From Planctomycetota bacterium (GTDB lineage: Bacteria > Planctomycetota > Phycisphaerae > Phycisphaerales > SM1A02): a DNA stretch of 25,213 nt. Under the pieces are notes generated by a model. The model was given only the letters and a program-made list of their open reading frames with translations, searched no databases and was not told the origin of the DNA. The DNA is taken from positions 1 through 25,213 of the forward strand of contig JAPULD010000280.1 in assembly GCA_027295365.1 (NCBI GenBank), in the 5' to 3' direction. The position numbers were made by a program, and so were the translations under genes. Positions 6,432 through 14,032 of this stretch are shown here, one piece after another; positions within the stretch are counted from its first letter, which is position 1, and each line of letters begins with the position of its first letter.

Positions 6432-9166
6432 CCCAGGAGCGACACGAACGTCTCGGCAGGCTTTTTCTCGAGGCCTCGAAGCGGCCCGAGGCGGAGCAAC
6501 GTGCGTATCTGGAAGAACACTGCGCCGATGATGACGCGATGCTCGAAGAGTTGCTGAAGATGTTGCGCAGCGACTCGACGACGCATCGTACGATCGGGGC
6601 GGCTCTGGAAGGCGGACACGGCGCCGCGGCCCTGGCCCGGGGGCTCGTCCGGGAGGGCGCCCCGGAAATTGCCGGGGAATTCAAAGCCGGCGATGAGATC
6701 GGACCCTATACGATCCTCGAGCGGCTGGGGGAGGGGGGCTTCGCCGTCGTGTATCTCGCGCAGCAAGACGAGCCGGTTCGACGCCGGGTGGCGCTCAAGG
6801 TGCTCAAGCCGGGCATGGACTCCAGGCAAGTCCTGGCCCGGTTCGGCGCCGAACGCCAGGCCCTGGCGATGATGGACCACGAGCACGTGGCGACGATCCA
6901 TGATGCGGGGACGCTCGAGTCGGGCCGCCCCTTTTTCGTGATGGAGCACGTGAAGGGCAAACCCATCACCGAATACTGTACCAACCGCAAATCGTCACTG
7001 TCGGATCGGTTGGACCTGATCATGCAGGCGTGCGCGGCGGTGCAGCACGCCCACCAGAAAGGCATCATTCACCGCGACCTCAAGCCTTCCAACGTGCTGG
7101 TGTCCGACACGGATGCGGGACCGTCGGTGAAGGTGATCGACTTCGGCGTGGCCAAGGCGATCAGCCAACCTCTGACCGAGGAGACGATCTTCACTGAACA
7201 GGGCCAACTGGTCGGCACGCCCGAGTACATGAGTCCCGAGCAGGCGGACCTCAATGCGACGGACATCGACACACGAACGGACGTCTATGCGCTGGGCATC
7301 CTATTGTATGAGTTGCTGGCGGGGGTGCCGCCTTTTGACCTGAAGCAGGCGGCGTTCTATGAGATCCAGCGGACTCTCCGGGAGGTCGATCCGCCCAAAC
7401 CCAGCACCCGGATCAGCGCCATCGGGCCGGAGGGACTCTCGGCCTCGACCAGCGGCATCACCTCGGATTCAAAACTGCTGGCCCGGCTGCTGCGTGGTGA
7501 TCTCGACTGGATCGTGATGAAGGCCCTGGAGAAGGATCGCAATCGGCGTTACGACACCGCCAACGGGCTCGCCGCCGACCTGCAGCGCTATCTCGTTGAC
7601 GAGCCGGTGAGCGCGGGACCGCCGAGCGCGATCTATCGCGCCCGGAAACTCATCAAGCGCAACAAGGGACTCTTCGCGGCCGTAGCGATCATCACCGTGC
7701 TGCTCATCGGTGGCGTTACGGGCACGACCATCGGTCTGATCTCGTCCATACGCGCCAACGCCGCGCTCGATGTCGCGCTGGAAAGCGAAGCCCAGCAGCG
7801 GCGCAGCGCCGAGGAGAACGCACGGCGCGCGGCGCGCCGTGCCGCCGAGGCGACGGCCGTCAATGTATTCCTCATCGAAGACCTGCTCGGCCAGGCCCGC
7901 CCCGAGGTCAATCCCGTCGCCGACAACATCACAGTCCGCGCGCTGCTCGACCGTTCGGCGGAAAAGATCGAAGGATCGTTCGAGGGTCAAGAAGGGGTGG
8001 AGGTCACCATCCGAAATACCATCGCCGACGCCTACTTCGCGCTCGGGCTGTACCAGGATGCTGAAACGCACTGGCGAAGATCCGTCGATCTGCTGGTCGG
8101 CCTGGAGGGCGACGACGACCCCCATACGCTTGAGGCGATGGACCAGTTGGCCATGACGCTAGATTACCTGGGCCGATCGCAGGAAGCCGAGTCGATGTAC
8201 CGTCGAATCCTCAATGGCTGGCAGAATGCACTCGGCGCCGACAGTGCCGAGACCATGCTCACCGTGAACAATCTTGCCGAGTCGATTCGGTCCCAGGGAC
8301 GTTACGTCGAGGCAAGTCGTCTGCACGAGGAGAACCTCGAAAAGCGCCGGTCGATTCTCGGTGATGAACATCCCGACACGCTCGAAACCATGAACAATCT
8401 CGCCGCGATGTACTATCGACTCTCGGACCTGGAGCGGTCGGAGGCGATGTTCGAGGAGACTTGGATCGGCCGACGGCAGGCGCTGGGCGATGAACATCCG
8501 CTGACGCTGATCACCATGAGCAATCTCGCGGTGGTGCGGAAAAAACTGGGCAAACTGGCCGAGGCCGAGCCGCTGCTGCGACGTTCGCTCGAGGCGGATC
8601 GGCGCATCCAGGGCGCCGAGCATCCCGACACGCTTACCGACATGCACAACCTCGGGCAGCTGCTGCTCGCCCAGCAGAAATGCGATGAGGCGGAGCCGCT
8701 CATATCCGAGACACTCGCACTCCGCCGGCGCATTCTTGGCGAGTCGCATCCTCACACGCTTTCGACCATGCAAGGGCTGATCGATGCACTCCAATGTCTC
8801 GGCAACGCGGCCGATGCCCGGGAGCTGCTCGTCGAGCTGATCGGTTTTCGCCGCCACGTCGCGGACGAGCCCGAGGCCACGCCGCGCGAGCTTCACAGCG
8901 CGGCCAACGTGTTGCTGACCTGCGAGCCGGACGACTTGCGTGATGCGGACGGGGCGCTGACCTACGCCCGGCGAGCCTGCGAACAGACGGCTCATGAGAA
9001 TGTGCGCTACCTTCAATCGCTCGCCCATGCCTCACATGAAACGGGGCGACGCGACGAGGCGATCCGATGGCAGACCCGGGCCATCGAACTGACCCCCGAA
9101 GACGATCCCGACCGTAGGGCGATGCAACAGCGACTCGAGCAGTATCGCAATGTCGAGGAAGATTGA
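6428..9166 (+). CDS. Membrane-anchored Ser/Thr protein kinase with TPR sensor region
   Basis: 912 residues, starting at the ATG that overlaps the sigma factor stop. Residues 1-90 form a helical N-terminal region typical of these planctomycete kinases. The kinase domain spans about 94-395: Gly-rich loop LGEGGFAVVY (100-109), ALK with K124, catalytic HRDLKPSN with D217, and DFG at 238-240. It also has GTPEYMSPEQAD in the activation segment and DVYALGILLYELLAG. All catalytic residues are present, so it should be active. One membrane segment lies at about 414-442 (GLFAAVAIITVLLIGGVTG). A charged, Arg-rich coiled stretch follows, then TPRs of the kinesin-light-chain type with the recurring GxxHPxTLxxMxNLA motif, about 520-830. 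The membrane topology puts the TPR part outside the cytoplasm if the kinase is inside. It is likely a signal receptor controlling the coupled sigma factor. Confidence 0.95.
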   Translation: MTQERHERLGRLFLEASKRPEAEQRAYLEEHCADDDAMLEELLKMLRSDSTTHRTIGAALEGGHGAAALARGLVREGAPEIAGEFKAGDEIGPYTILERLGEGGFAVVYLAQQDEPVRRRVALKVLKPGMDSRQVLARFGAERQALAMMDHEHVATIHDAGTLESGRPFFVMEHVKGKPITEYCTNRKSSLSDRLDLIMQACAAVQHAHQKGIIHRDLKPSNVLVSDTDAGPSVKVIDFGVAKAISQPLTEETIFTEQGQLVGTPEYMSPEQADLNATDIDTRTDVYALGILLYELLAGVPPFDLKQAAFYEIQRTLREVDPPKPSTRISAIGPEGLSASTSGITSDSKLLARLLRGDLDWIVMKALEKDRNRRYDTANGLAADLQRYLVDEPVSAGPPSAIYRARKLIKRNKGLFAAVAIITVLLIGGVTGTTIGLISSIRANAALDVALESEAQQRRSAEENARRAARRAAEATAVNVFLIEDLLGQARPEVNPVADNITVRALLDRSAEKIEGSFEGQEGVEVTIRNTIADAYFALGLYQDAETHWRRSVDLLVGLEGDDDPHTLEAMDQLAMTLDYLGRSQEAESMYRRILNGWQNALGADSAETMLTVNNLAESIRSQGRYVEASRLHEENLEKRRSILGDEHPDTLETMNNLAAMYYRLSDLERSEAMFEETWIGRRQALGDEHPLTLITMSNLAVVRKKLGKLAEAEPLLRRSLEADRRIQGAEHPDTLTDMHNLGQLLLAQQKCDEAEPLISETLALRRRILGESHPHTLSTMQGLIDALQCLGNAADARELLVELIGFRRHVADEPEATPRELHSAANVLLTCEPDDLRDADGALTYARRACEQTAHENVRYLQSLAHASHETGRRDEAIRWQTRAIELTPEDDPDRRAMQQRLEQYRNVEED

Positions 9167-9171
9167 CCGAC

Positions 9172-9222
9172 ACTGCGAGCATAACCAGCAGGTCGTCGTC
9201 CGCATCTTCATGGTTGTCAATG
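9172..9222 (-). pseudogene. Possible fossil of a dockerin-like gene end
   Basis: On the minus strand one frame reads DNHEDADDDLLVMLA, resembling the tail DVEDLLAMLAAWG of the propeller gene. The DNA at 9175-9203 matches 9391-9419 (the same place in the propeller gene end) at 22 of 29 positions. The Trp-Gly-x-Cys-Pro end is lost. The match is short, so this is only suggestive, but it lies next to a much clearer sucC tail fossil. Confidence 0.3.
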
Positions 9223-9249
9223 CGACATTTGAACCGGATTTGCCAGTAC

Positions 9250-9333
9250 TTACGCCGCGACGGCGTCGCTGATCTTCTGCGCCGCGTCGGCGAGGTCGGC
9301 CTCCGGATTCGCGGTCTGCATCATCGGGAGTAT
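9250..9333 (-). pseudogene. Fossil of a sucC 3' end
   Basis: The minus strand encodes ILPMMQTANPEADLADAA then QKISDAVAA followed by a TAA stop. It aligns with the last residues of the intact SucC at 11882-13081 (IPMMQTATDLADAA, KKISEAVAA, stop). At DNA level 9252-9299 matches 11884-11931 at 46 of 48 positions, and the similarity continues through GTCTGCATCAT after a short insertion encoding three extra residues. Similarity ends abruptly on both sides, and no start or catalytic part remains. The changes inside the fragment (K to Q, E to D, TGA to TAA) are conservative, suggesting divergence as a coding gene before truncation, or origin from a related strain. Confidence 0.8.
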
Positions 9334-9368
9334 CGGGGAAGTAAATAGATCGGTCGCGCTGAACGCTC

Positions 9369-11471
9369 CTATGGACACGTCCCCCACGCCGCGAGCATGG
9401 CGAGCAGGTCTTCGACGTCGATGTTGCCATCGGGTACACCGCCCGGGCCGGTGATGTCGGCGATGCAGGCCGCGCCACTACAGGCCACGTCGATCACCTG
9501 CAGGCCTGAGCCTTCGTCCGCCACGTACGCCAAAGTGCCTGAGATGGCAACGGCTTTGGCCCGGTCCGGCGTGTACACAAAGCCAATGATGACCGGGGCG
9601 GCCGGGTTTGATACGTCGATCACCTGCAAGCCTGATATATCGTCCGCTACGTAGGCCACGGTCCCCGAGAGGGTGACATCCTGGGAGTAGCCCGGCGTGT
9701 CCACAGAGCTGAGGATTGTCGGGAGCGCCGGGTTTGATACATCGATCACCTGCAGGCCCGAACTACCGTCCGCCACATACACCACGGTACCCGAGACGGC
9801 GACACTTCGGGCCAGGTTCGGCGTGTCCACGGAGCCGAGGATGAATGGGGCATTCGGGTTGGATACGTCGATCAACTTCAGTCCCGAGCTTTCATCCGCC
9901 ACGTAGGCTACGGTGCCCGAGACGGTAACGTTATTGGCAAAGCTCGTGTCCACAATTCCGCGAATAACCGGGGTCGCCGGGTTCGAGACGTCGAATATCT
10001 TCAGGCCTGAATTAGCACTCGCCACGTAAGCCACATTGCCCGAAACGTCGACGCCGAAGGCGAGACCCGGCACGGAACTGAGGATAACCGGGGCCGCCGG
10101 GTTGGACACATCGATCACCTGCAGGCCTGAATCATTGTCCGCAACGTATGCCAAGGTGCCCGAGATGGCGACGCGCAGGGCTTCTTCGGGCGTATCCACG
10201 GAGCCGATGATGACCGGGGCCGACGGGTTTGATACGTCGATCACTTGCAGGCCCGAGTCGTAGTCCGCTACGTATGCCAAGGAGCCCGAGATGGCGACGT
10301 CAAAAGCTAGACCCGGCGTGTCCACGGAGCCGAGGATAACCGGGGCGCAAAGCCCTGAGGCGGACCGGGCCGGGTCGCCCGGCGGAAGAGGTGCCTCACA
10401 TGGACCCCACGCCGCGAGCAAACCCAGTAGGTCGAATACATTGACGACACTATCGGGCACGTTGGACTGGCCGGTAAAGTCCGCGGGGCAGTTCGCGGCA
10501 CTGCAGGTCACGTCGACCACCAACAGTCCCGAATCACCGTCCGTCACGTACGCCACGTCGCCCAAGACGGCGATGCCGAAGGCTTCGTCCGGAGTATCCA
10601 AAAAGCCGATGATGTTTGGAGATATCGGGTTCGAAACGTCGATCATCAGCACACCGGAGGTGTCGTCCGCCACATACACGACATTACCCGCGACGGCGAT
10701 GCCGTAGGGATAGGGGGGTGTGATCACGGAGCTGAGGATGGCCGGGGCCTCGGGGTTTGATATATCGATCACCTGCAGGCCCGAGTCGTCCATCACATAG
10801 GCGATCGTGCCCGAGATGGCGATGACCCTGGCGATATCAGGCGTTTCCACGGAGCCGATGATTATCGGGTTCGCCGGATTTGAAACGTCGATCACCTGCA
10901 GGCCCGAGTTCCAGTCCGCAACATATGCCACGGTGCCCGAAAGGACGACGTTGACTGCGATGCCCGGCGTGTCCACGGAACCGAGGATGACCGGGTTCGC
11001 CGGGTTCGACACGTCAATCACCTGCAGGCCGAAATACTGGTCCGCAACATATGCCACGGTGCCAGAGACGGCGACGCTGACCGCCGAGCCCGGAGTGTCC
11101 ACGGAGCCGATGATGACCGGGGCCGCCGGGTTCGAAACGTCGATCACCTGCAGACCCGATTCCCAGTCTGCCACGTACGCCACAGAACCCGAGACGACGA
11201 CACCTCGGGCATAGTTCGGTGTATCCACGGAGCCGATGATAATCGGGTTCGCCGGGTTTGAAACGTCGATCACCTGCAGGCCCGAGTTCCAGTCCGCCAC
11301 ATATGCCACAGTGCCCGTGAGGACGACGTCGACAGCGAAGCTCGGTGTGTCCACGGTGCCGAGGATGACTGGGTCGCACTGCCCGGCGGTGGGCCGGGCG
11401 AGACCACCGATGACCAGCATGCACGTTAAAGCCAGCGCCGCACGAACACATGAGACGAATGGGAATCTCAT
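9369..11471 (-). CDS. Secreted double seven-bladed LVIVD propeller protein with two dockerin-like tails
   Basis: 700 residues. The start at 11471 is preferred to 11498 because GGAGAG lies just upstream and MRFPFVSCVRAALALTCMLV begins a signal peptide (about residues 1-30). The protein is built from 42-residue LVIVD-type repeats (consensus TPGxAxxVAVSGTVAYVAD, then SGLQVIDVSNPAAPVIIGSVD). Seven repeats (about 33-325) are followed by a dockerin-like tail at 328-358 (CPADFTGQ ... DLLGLLAAWGPCE). Seven more repeats (about 370-665) and a second such tail at the true C-terminus (DVEDLLAMLAAWGTCP) follow. Seven blades make one propeller, so the gene looks like two complete copies fused head to tail. 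LVIVD proteins are surface or exported, mostly of unknown ligand. It lies downstream of sucC on the same strand but 410 nt away, so it is probably transcribed separately. Confidence 0.9.
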   Translation of the reverse strand: MRFPFVSCVRAALALTCMLVIGGLARPTAGQCDPVILGTVDTPSFAVDVVLTGTVAYVADWNSGLQVIDVSNPANPIIIGSVDTPNYARGVVVSGSVAYVADWESGLQVIDVSNPAAPVIIGSVDTPGSAVSVAVSGTVAYVADQYFGLQVIDVSNPANPVILGSVDTPGIAVNVVLSGTVAYVADWNSGLQVIDVSNPANPIIIGSVETPDIARVIAISGTIAYVMDDSGLQVIDISNPEAPAILSSVITPPYPYGIAVAGNVVYVADDTSGVLMIDVSNPISPNIIGFLDTPDEAFGIAVLGDVAYVTDGDSGLLVVDVTCSAANCPADFTGQSNVPDSVVNVFDLLGLLAAWGPCEAPLPPGDPARSASGLCAPVILGSVDTPGLAFDVAISGSLAYVADYDSGLQVIDVSNPSAPVIIGSVDTPEEALRVAISGTLAYVADNDSGLQVIDVSNPAAPVILSSVPGLAFGVDVSGNVAYVASANSGLKIFDVSNPATPVIRGIVDTSFANNVTVSGTVAYVADESSGLKLIDVSNPNAPFILGSVDTPNLARSVAVSGTVVYVADGSSGLQVIDVSNPALPTILSSVDTPGYSQDVTLSGTVAYVADDISGLQVIDVSNPAAPVIIGFVYTPDRAKAVAISGTLAYVADEGSGLQVIDVACSGAACIADITGPGGVPDGNIDVEDLLAMLAAWGTCP
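9500..11380 (-). repeat. Fourteen in-gene repeats of about 126 nt encoding LVIVD blades
   Basis: The DNA repeats at about 126-nt intervals in two blocks of seven, separated by about 130 nt of dockerin-like and linker sequence (about 10350-10500). Segments such as GGCCTGCAGGTGATCGACGT recur with few changes, which makes the gene prone to recombination between blades. Block limits are approximate. Confidence 0.8.
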
Positions 11472-11622
11472 TGGTTGCTCTCCAATTCTGAAATGCACAA
11501 ATTACCGAAGCGATTCATTCCGTAGCGAAAAGCTAGGTCGAGAATTAGTTTCTCACCGTTGGATATGCCACCGGGCTGAACATCCTGCTTGGGAAATGGA
11601 GTTTTTTGTATTTTTTAACCGG

Positions 11623-11640
11623 CCTCGATACATATCGAGG
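11623..11640. promoter_or_regulatory. Perfect 8+2+8 palindrome, possible operator
   Basis: CCTCGATA-CA-TATCGAGG, two 8-nt arms around a 2-nt centre, about 150 nt upstream of the propeller gene start. The tiny loop argues against an RNA hairpin and for a dimeric protein site. The adjacent T-runs are on the wrong side for a minus-strand terminator. Confidence 0.35.
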
Positions 11641-11764
11641 GCTACGACCCGACGCAAGTCATGCCAGAGGAGGGGAGTGGTTCATGTTGTTTTGAACTTG
11701 ACACGCCGCTGGGGACAGGCAAGGCTGGCCTAAATCACTTTTCGGCTCCCGTCCCACTGACCCC

Positions 11765-11788
11765 CGGTCCACCGGTCCACCGGTCTAC
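11765..11788. repeat. Three-copy 8-nt tandem repeat
   Basis: CGGTCCAC, CGGTCCAC, CGGTCTAC in direct succession in the gap after sucC. Probably a slippage product; no function is evident. Confidence 0.6.
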
Positions 11789-11881
11789 ACCGCGGAGCCT
11801 CCCTTCGATCTACCGCTCTGTAGCCCCAACTCCCTACTCCGATTGCCGATCACCCCGTGGCATTATTTTATCTGGTCACCA

Positions 11882-13081
11882 TCACGCCGCGACGGCTTCG
11901 CTGATCTTCTTCGCCGCGTCGGCGAGGTCGGTGGCCGTCTGCATCATGGGGATGTCGGCTTTGGCTTCCTCGAGAATCTCCCGGGCCGCGTTGACGTTCG
12001 TGCCTTCCAGACGCACCACGAGCGGGACCGTGAAGCCGATGGACTTTGCTGCCCCGACGATGCCCCGGGCGATCTTGTCGCATTGCATGATGCCGCCAAA
12101 TATGTTGACCAGGACGCCATTGACCTTGGGGTCTTCAAGGATGATGTCGAAGGCTTCCTTGACGGCTTCCTCGCTCGCGCTGCCGCCCACATCCAGGAAG
12201 TTGGCGGGGTCACCCCCGTAGAGCTTGATGATGTCCATGGTGCTCATGGCGAGACCAGCGCCGTTGACGAGGCAGCCGATGCTGCCATCCAATGCGACGT
12301 AACTGAGCCCAAACTTGTTGGCGCGAAGCTCGGCGGGGTTTTCCTCGGCCGGGTCGAACAGCTCCGCGATGTGCTTGTGGCGGAACAACGCATTGTCATC
12401 GAAATCGAATTTCGCATCGATCGCGAGCACTTGCCCATCGGGATGGTCGCTGGAAGGGGGGGTCACGATCAGGGGGTTGATCTCCGCCAGCGAGGCATCG
12501 GTGTCAAGAAAAAGCTGCGCCAGCTTGAGCATGATCTTGACGGCTTGTCCCACCTGCTTGCCCTTGAAACCCAAATCGAAGGCGAGCTGACGGGCCTGAT
12601 GAGCCTGGAGACCCATGAGGGGATGCAGGGGCATCTTCTTGATCGCATCGGGGTTCGACTCGGCGACCTGTTCGATCTCCACGCCACCTTCGGCTGAAGC
12701 GATCATGGTGTTCGTGTTGTTCGCCCGGTCGGTGGTGATGGCGAGGTAATATTCCTTGTCGATATCCACCCCCGAGGCGACGAGCAGACGCTTGACATCG
12801 AGTCCCTCGGGACCCGTCTGCACCGAGACCATCTTGTTTGAGAGCATGAACTTCGCCGCGTCGCGAGCGTCGTCGGCGTTCTTGACGAGCTTGACGAAAC
12901 CGGCCTTGCCTCGACCTCCCGCGTGGACCTGACCCTTGATGACCGCCAGGGTGGCCCCATCGTGAAAGAGTTCCTTGGCCGCGGCTTCGGCTTCCTCGAC
13001 GGTCTGCACCATCTTGCCATCGGGGACGGGGATTCCGGCGGAGGCAAGCAGGTCGCGGGCCTGGTATTCATGGACTTTCAT
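11882..13081 (-). CDS. sucC: Succinyl-CoA synthetase (ADP-forming), beta subunit
   Basis: 399 residues, full length for the family. With the alpha subunit SucD it converts succinyl-CoA, ADP (or GDP) and phosphate to succinate, CoA and ATP in the TCA cycle, in the cytoplasm. The ATP-grasp domain starts MKVHEYQARDLLASAGIPVP and contains the nucleotide-binding KGQVHAGGRGKAGFVKL. The carboxy-terminal CoA-ligase domain has the signature GSIGCLVNGAGLAMSTMDII, then KLYGG and NFLDVGGSAS, and GVLVNIFGGIMQCDKIA. The start has no strong Shine-Dalgarno site. No sucD gene flanks it, although sucC and sucD are usually adjacent. A decayed copy of its 3' end lies at 9250-9333. REP-like palindromes fill the region upstream. 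Confidence 0.97.
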   Translation of the reverse strand: MKVHEYQARDLLASAGIPVPDGKMVQTVEEAEAAAKELFHDGATLAVIKGQVHAGGRGKAGFVKLVKNADDARDAAKFMLSNKMVSVQTGPEGLDVKRLLVASGVDIDKEYYLAITTDRANNTNTMIASAEGGVEIEQVAESNPDAIKKMPLHPLMGLQAHQARQLAFDLGFKGKQVGQAVKIMLKLAQLFLDTDASLAEINPLIVTPPSSDHPDGQVLAIDAKFDFDDNALFRHKHIAELFDPAEENPAELRANKFGLSYVALDGSIGCLVNGAGLAMSTMDIIKLYGGDPANFLDVGGSASEEAVKEAFDIILEDPKVNGVLVNIFGGIMQCDKIARGIVGAAKSIGFTVPLVVRLEGTNVNAAREILEEAKADIPMMQTATDLADAAKKISEAVAA

Positions 13082-13123
13082 GGTCGGTTCTCTGTATCAG
13101 GAGGGTCCGTCGTACGTTTCTTT

Positions 13124-13219
13124 GTAGGGTCCGCAGTGCGGACCGTTTGGTCGAGCGAAGGTGAAGCATGGTCCGCACAGCGGACCCTACGGGGGAAGGG
13201 GGTCTCGTACAGCGGACCC
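13124..13219. repeat. REP-like palindromic repeat cluster
   Basis: Two dyads, GGTCCGC-AGT-GCGGACC (13128-13144) and GGTCCGC-ACA-GCGGACC (13170-13186), lie between perfect 11-nt outer inverted arms, GTAGGGTCCGC (13124-13134) and GCGGACCCTAC (13180-13190). A third, degenerate copy ends with ACAGCGGACCC (13209-13219), and a half-copy lies near 13103. The set resembles a paired REP (BIME-like) element or a tiny MITE in the 5' region of sucC. No transposase is nearby. Confidence 0.75.
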
Positions 13220-13328
13220 TGTGGGAATGGCGGATGATAGCACAGTCCTCGGAATGTGCCCCTCTCCGGATCGCCTCAGTTTTCAAACCAGGGAACGATT
13301 CGGGCCATCCAAGCGACCCACCGATGGC

Positions 13329-13922
13329 TCAGGAGTCGTCCGGGGCGATCACCTCGGGGGTGATGATCGTCGTGACGGTGTAGTGGCGTTTCTTTTGGGG
13401 TGAATGTCGATTGGCAATGTACTTTCGGGCTCCATCGAGGCGTCGCAGGAATTCCTTGAACTCCGCCGGGTTCAGGCAGACGTCCTGTTGCATGAACTGC
13501 AATTCGAGCTTGCGCGAACCGGTGGCGAATTCAGGTTTCTCCAGGGCGGCCTCGTGACGTCTTTCAATGAGCCTCAGTCCGCTGCGCAGGATCTTCTGGA
13601 TCGCGGCCCGGAATCGGGGTGATTGATTCGAGCGATCGACGCGAAACTCCCGGGCCACGGCTTCATAGACCGATTCGCTGCGAGGGCCGATCGATCGTTT
13701 CTCCCGAACCCGCACCAACCCCGAAGCGGAAAGCGTCCGGAGGTGATAATGCATGTTGTCGGAAGCCTGACCGATGTGGACTGCGATCTCTCGTGCCGAG
13801 AGGGGTCCCCGGGAGCTGAGGCAGAGCAGGATCCTGGAGCGGAGGGGGGAAGTGAGCACCTCGAGCTGCTTGCCATCGCGGATGAGGTGCGTTTTTCGGG
13901 GCTTGATGGCTGATTCGGTCAT
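13329..13922 (-). CDS. Winged helix-turn-helix (ArsR-like) transcriptional regulator
   Basis: 197 residues. The DNA-binding domain occupies about residues 10-90. It includes LEVLTSPLRSRILLCLSSRG, SAREIAVHIGQASDNMHYHL (recognition helix) and RTLSASGLVRVREKRSIGPR, followed by SESVYE as the wing. This is the arrangement of ArsR/HTH_20-type regulators. There are no metal-binding Cys motifs such as CxC, so it is not an evident metal sensor. The C-terminal half (about 95-197) is a helical, Arg/Glu-rich region with an unknown effector. The start has only a weak AGAAG upstream. The gene is divergent from the aspartyl protease gene and shares a 110-nt region containing the palindrome at 13940-13951, which suggests autoregulation and control of the protease. 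That is inference. Confidence 0.85.
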   Translation of the reverse strand: MTESAIKPRKTHLIRDGKQLEVLTSPLRSRILLCLSSRGPLSAREIAVHIGQASDNMHYHLRTLSASGLVRVREKRSIGPRSESVYEAVAREFRVDRSNQSPRFRAAIQKILRSGLRLIERRHEAALEKPEFATGSRKLELQFMQQDVCLNPAEFKEFLRRLDGARKYIANRHSPQKKRHYTVTTIITPEVIAPDDS

Positions 13923-13939
13923 GGTGTGCTTCTGCTAAC

Positions 13940-13951
13940 TGAAAAATTTCA
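13940..13951. promoter_or_regulatory. Palindrome in the divergent promoter region, candidate operator
   Basis: TGAAA-AA-TTTCA between the regulator start (13922) and the protease start (14033), next to a TATATT hexamer (13953-13958) that could be a plus-strand -10. It is a plausible site for the adjacent winged-helix regulator. Confidence 0.35.
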
Positions 13952-14032
13952 ATATATTACGGTAAGATATCGGGTCGATCGACATCTTCTCGGGTGAAAA
14001 TGCATAAATCTCCGAACCCGAAAGGATTTTCG

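Larger units (their letters stand above)
11472..11881. other. Intergenic region between sucC and the propeller gene
   Basis: 410 nt with no supported gene. It holds the ribosome-binding site of the propeller gene, two T-rich stretches (11602-11616), a palindrome (11623-11640) and a short tandem repeat (11765-11788). I see no intrinsic terminator after sucC. Frames on either strand here have no start signals or recognisable protein features. Confidence 0.6.

Noticed and set aside
9500..11380. Regular about 126-nt repeats resembling a repeat array
   Set aside because: Not a CRISPR array: the repeats are coding, in frame, without unique spacers, and encode LVIVD propeller blades.
11602..11640. 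T-rich stretch beside an 18-nt palindrome as a sucC terminator
   Set aside because: For the minus-strand sucC transcript the stem would be followed by A residues, not T, so it does not form an intrinsic terminator.
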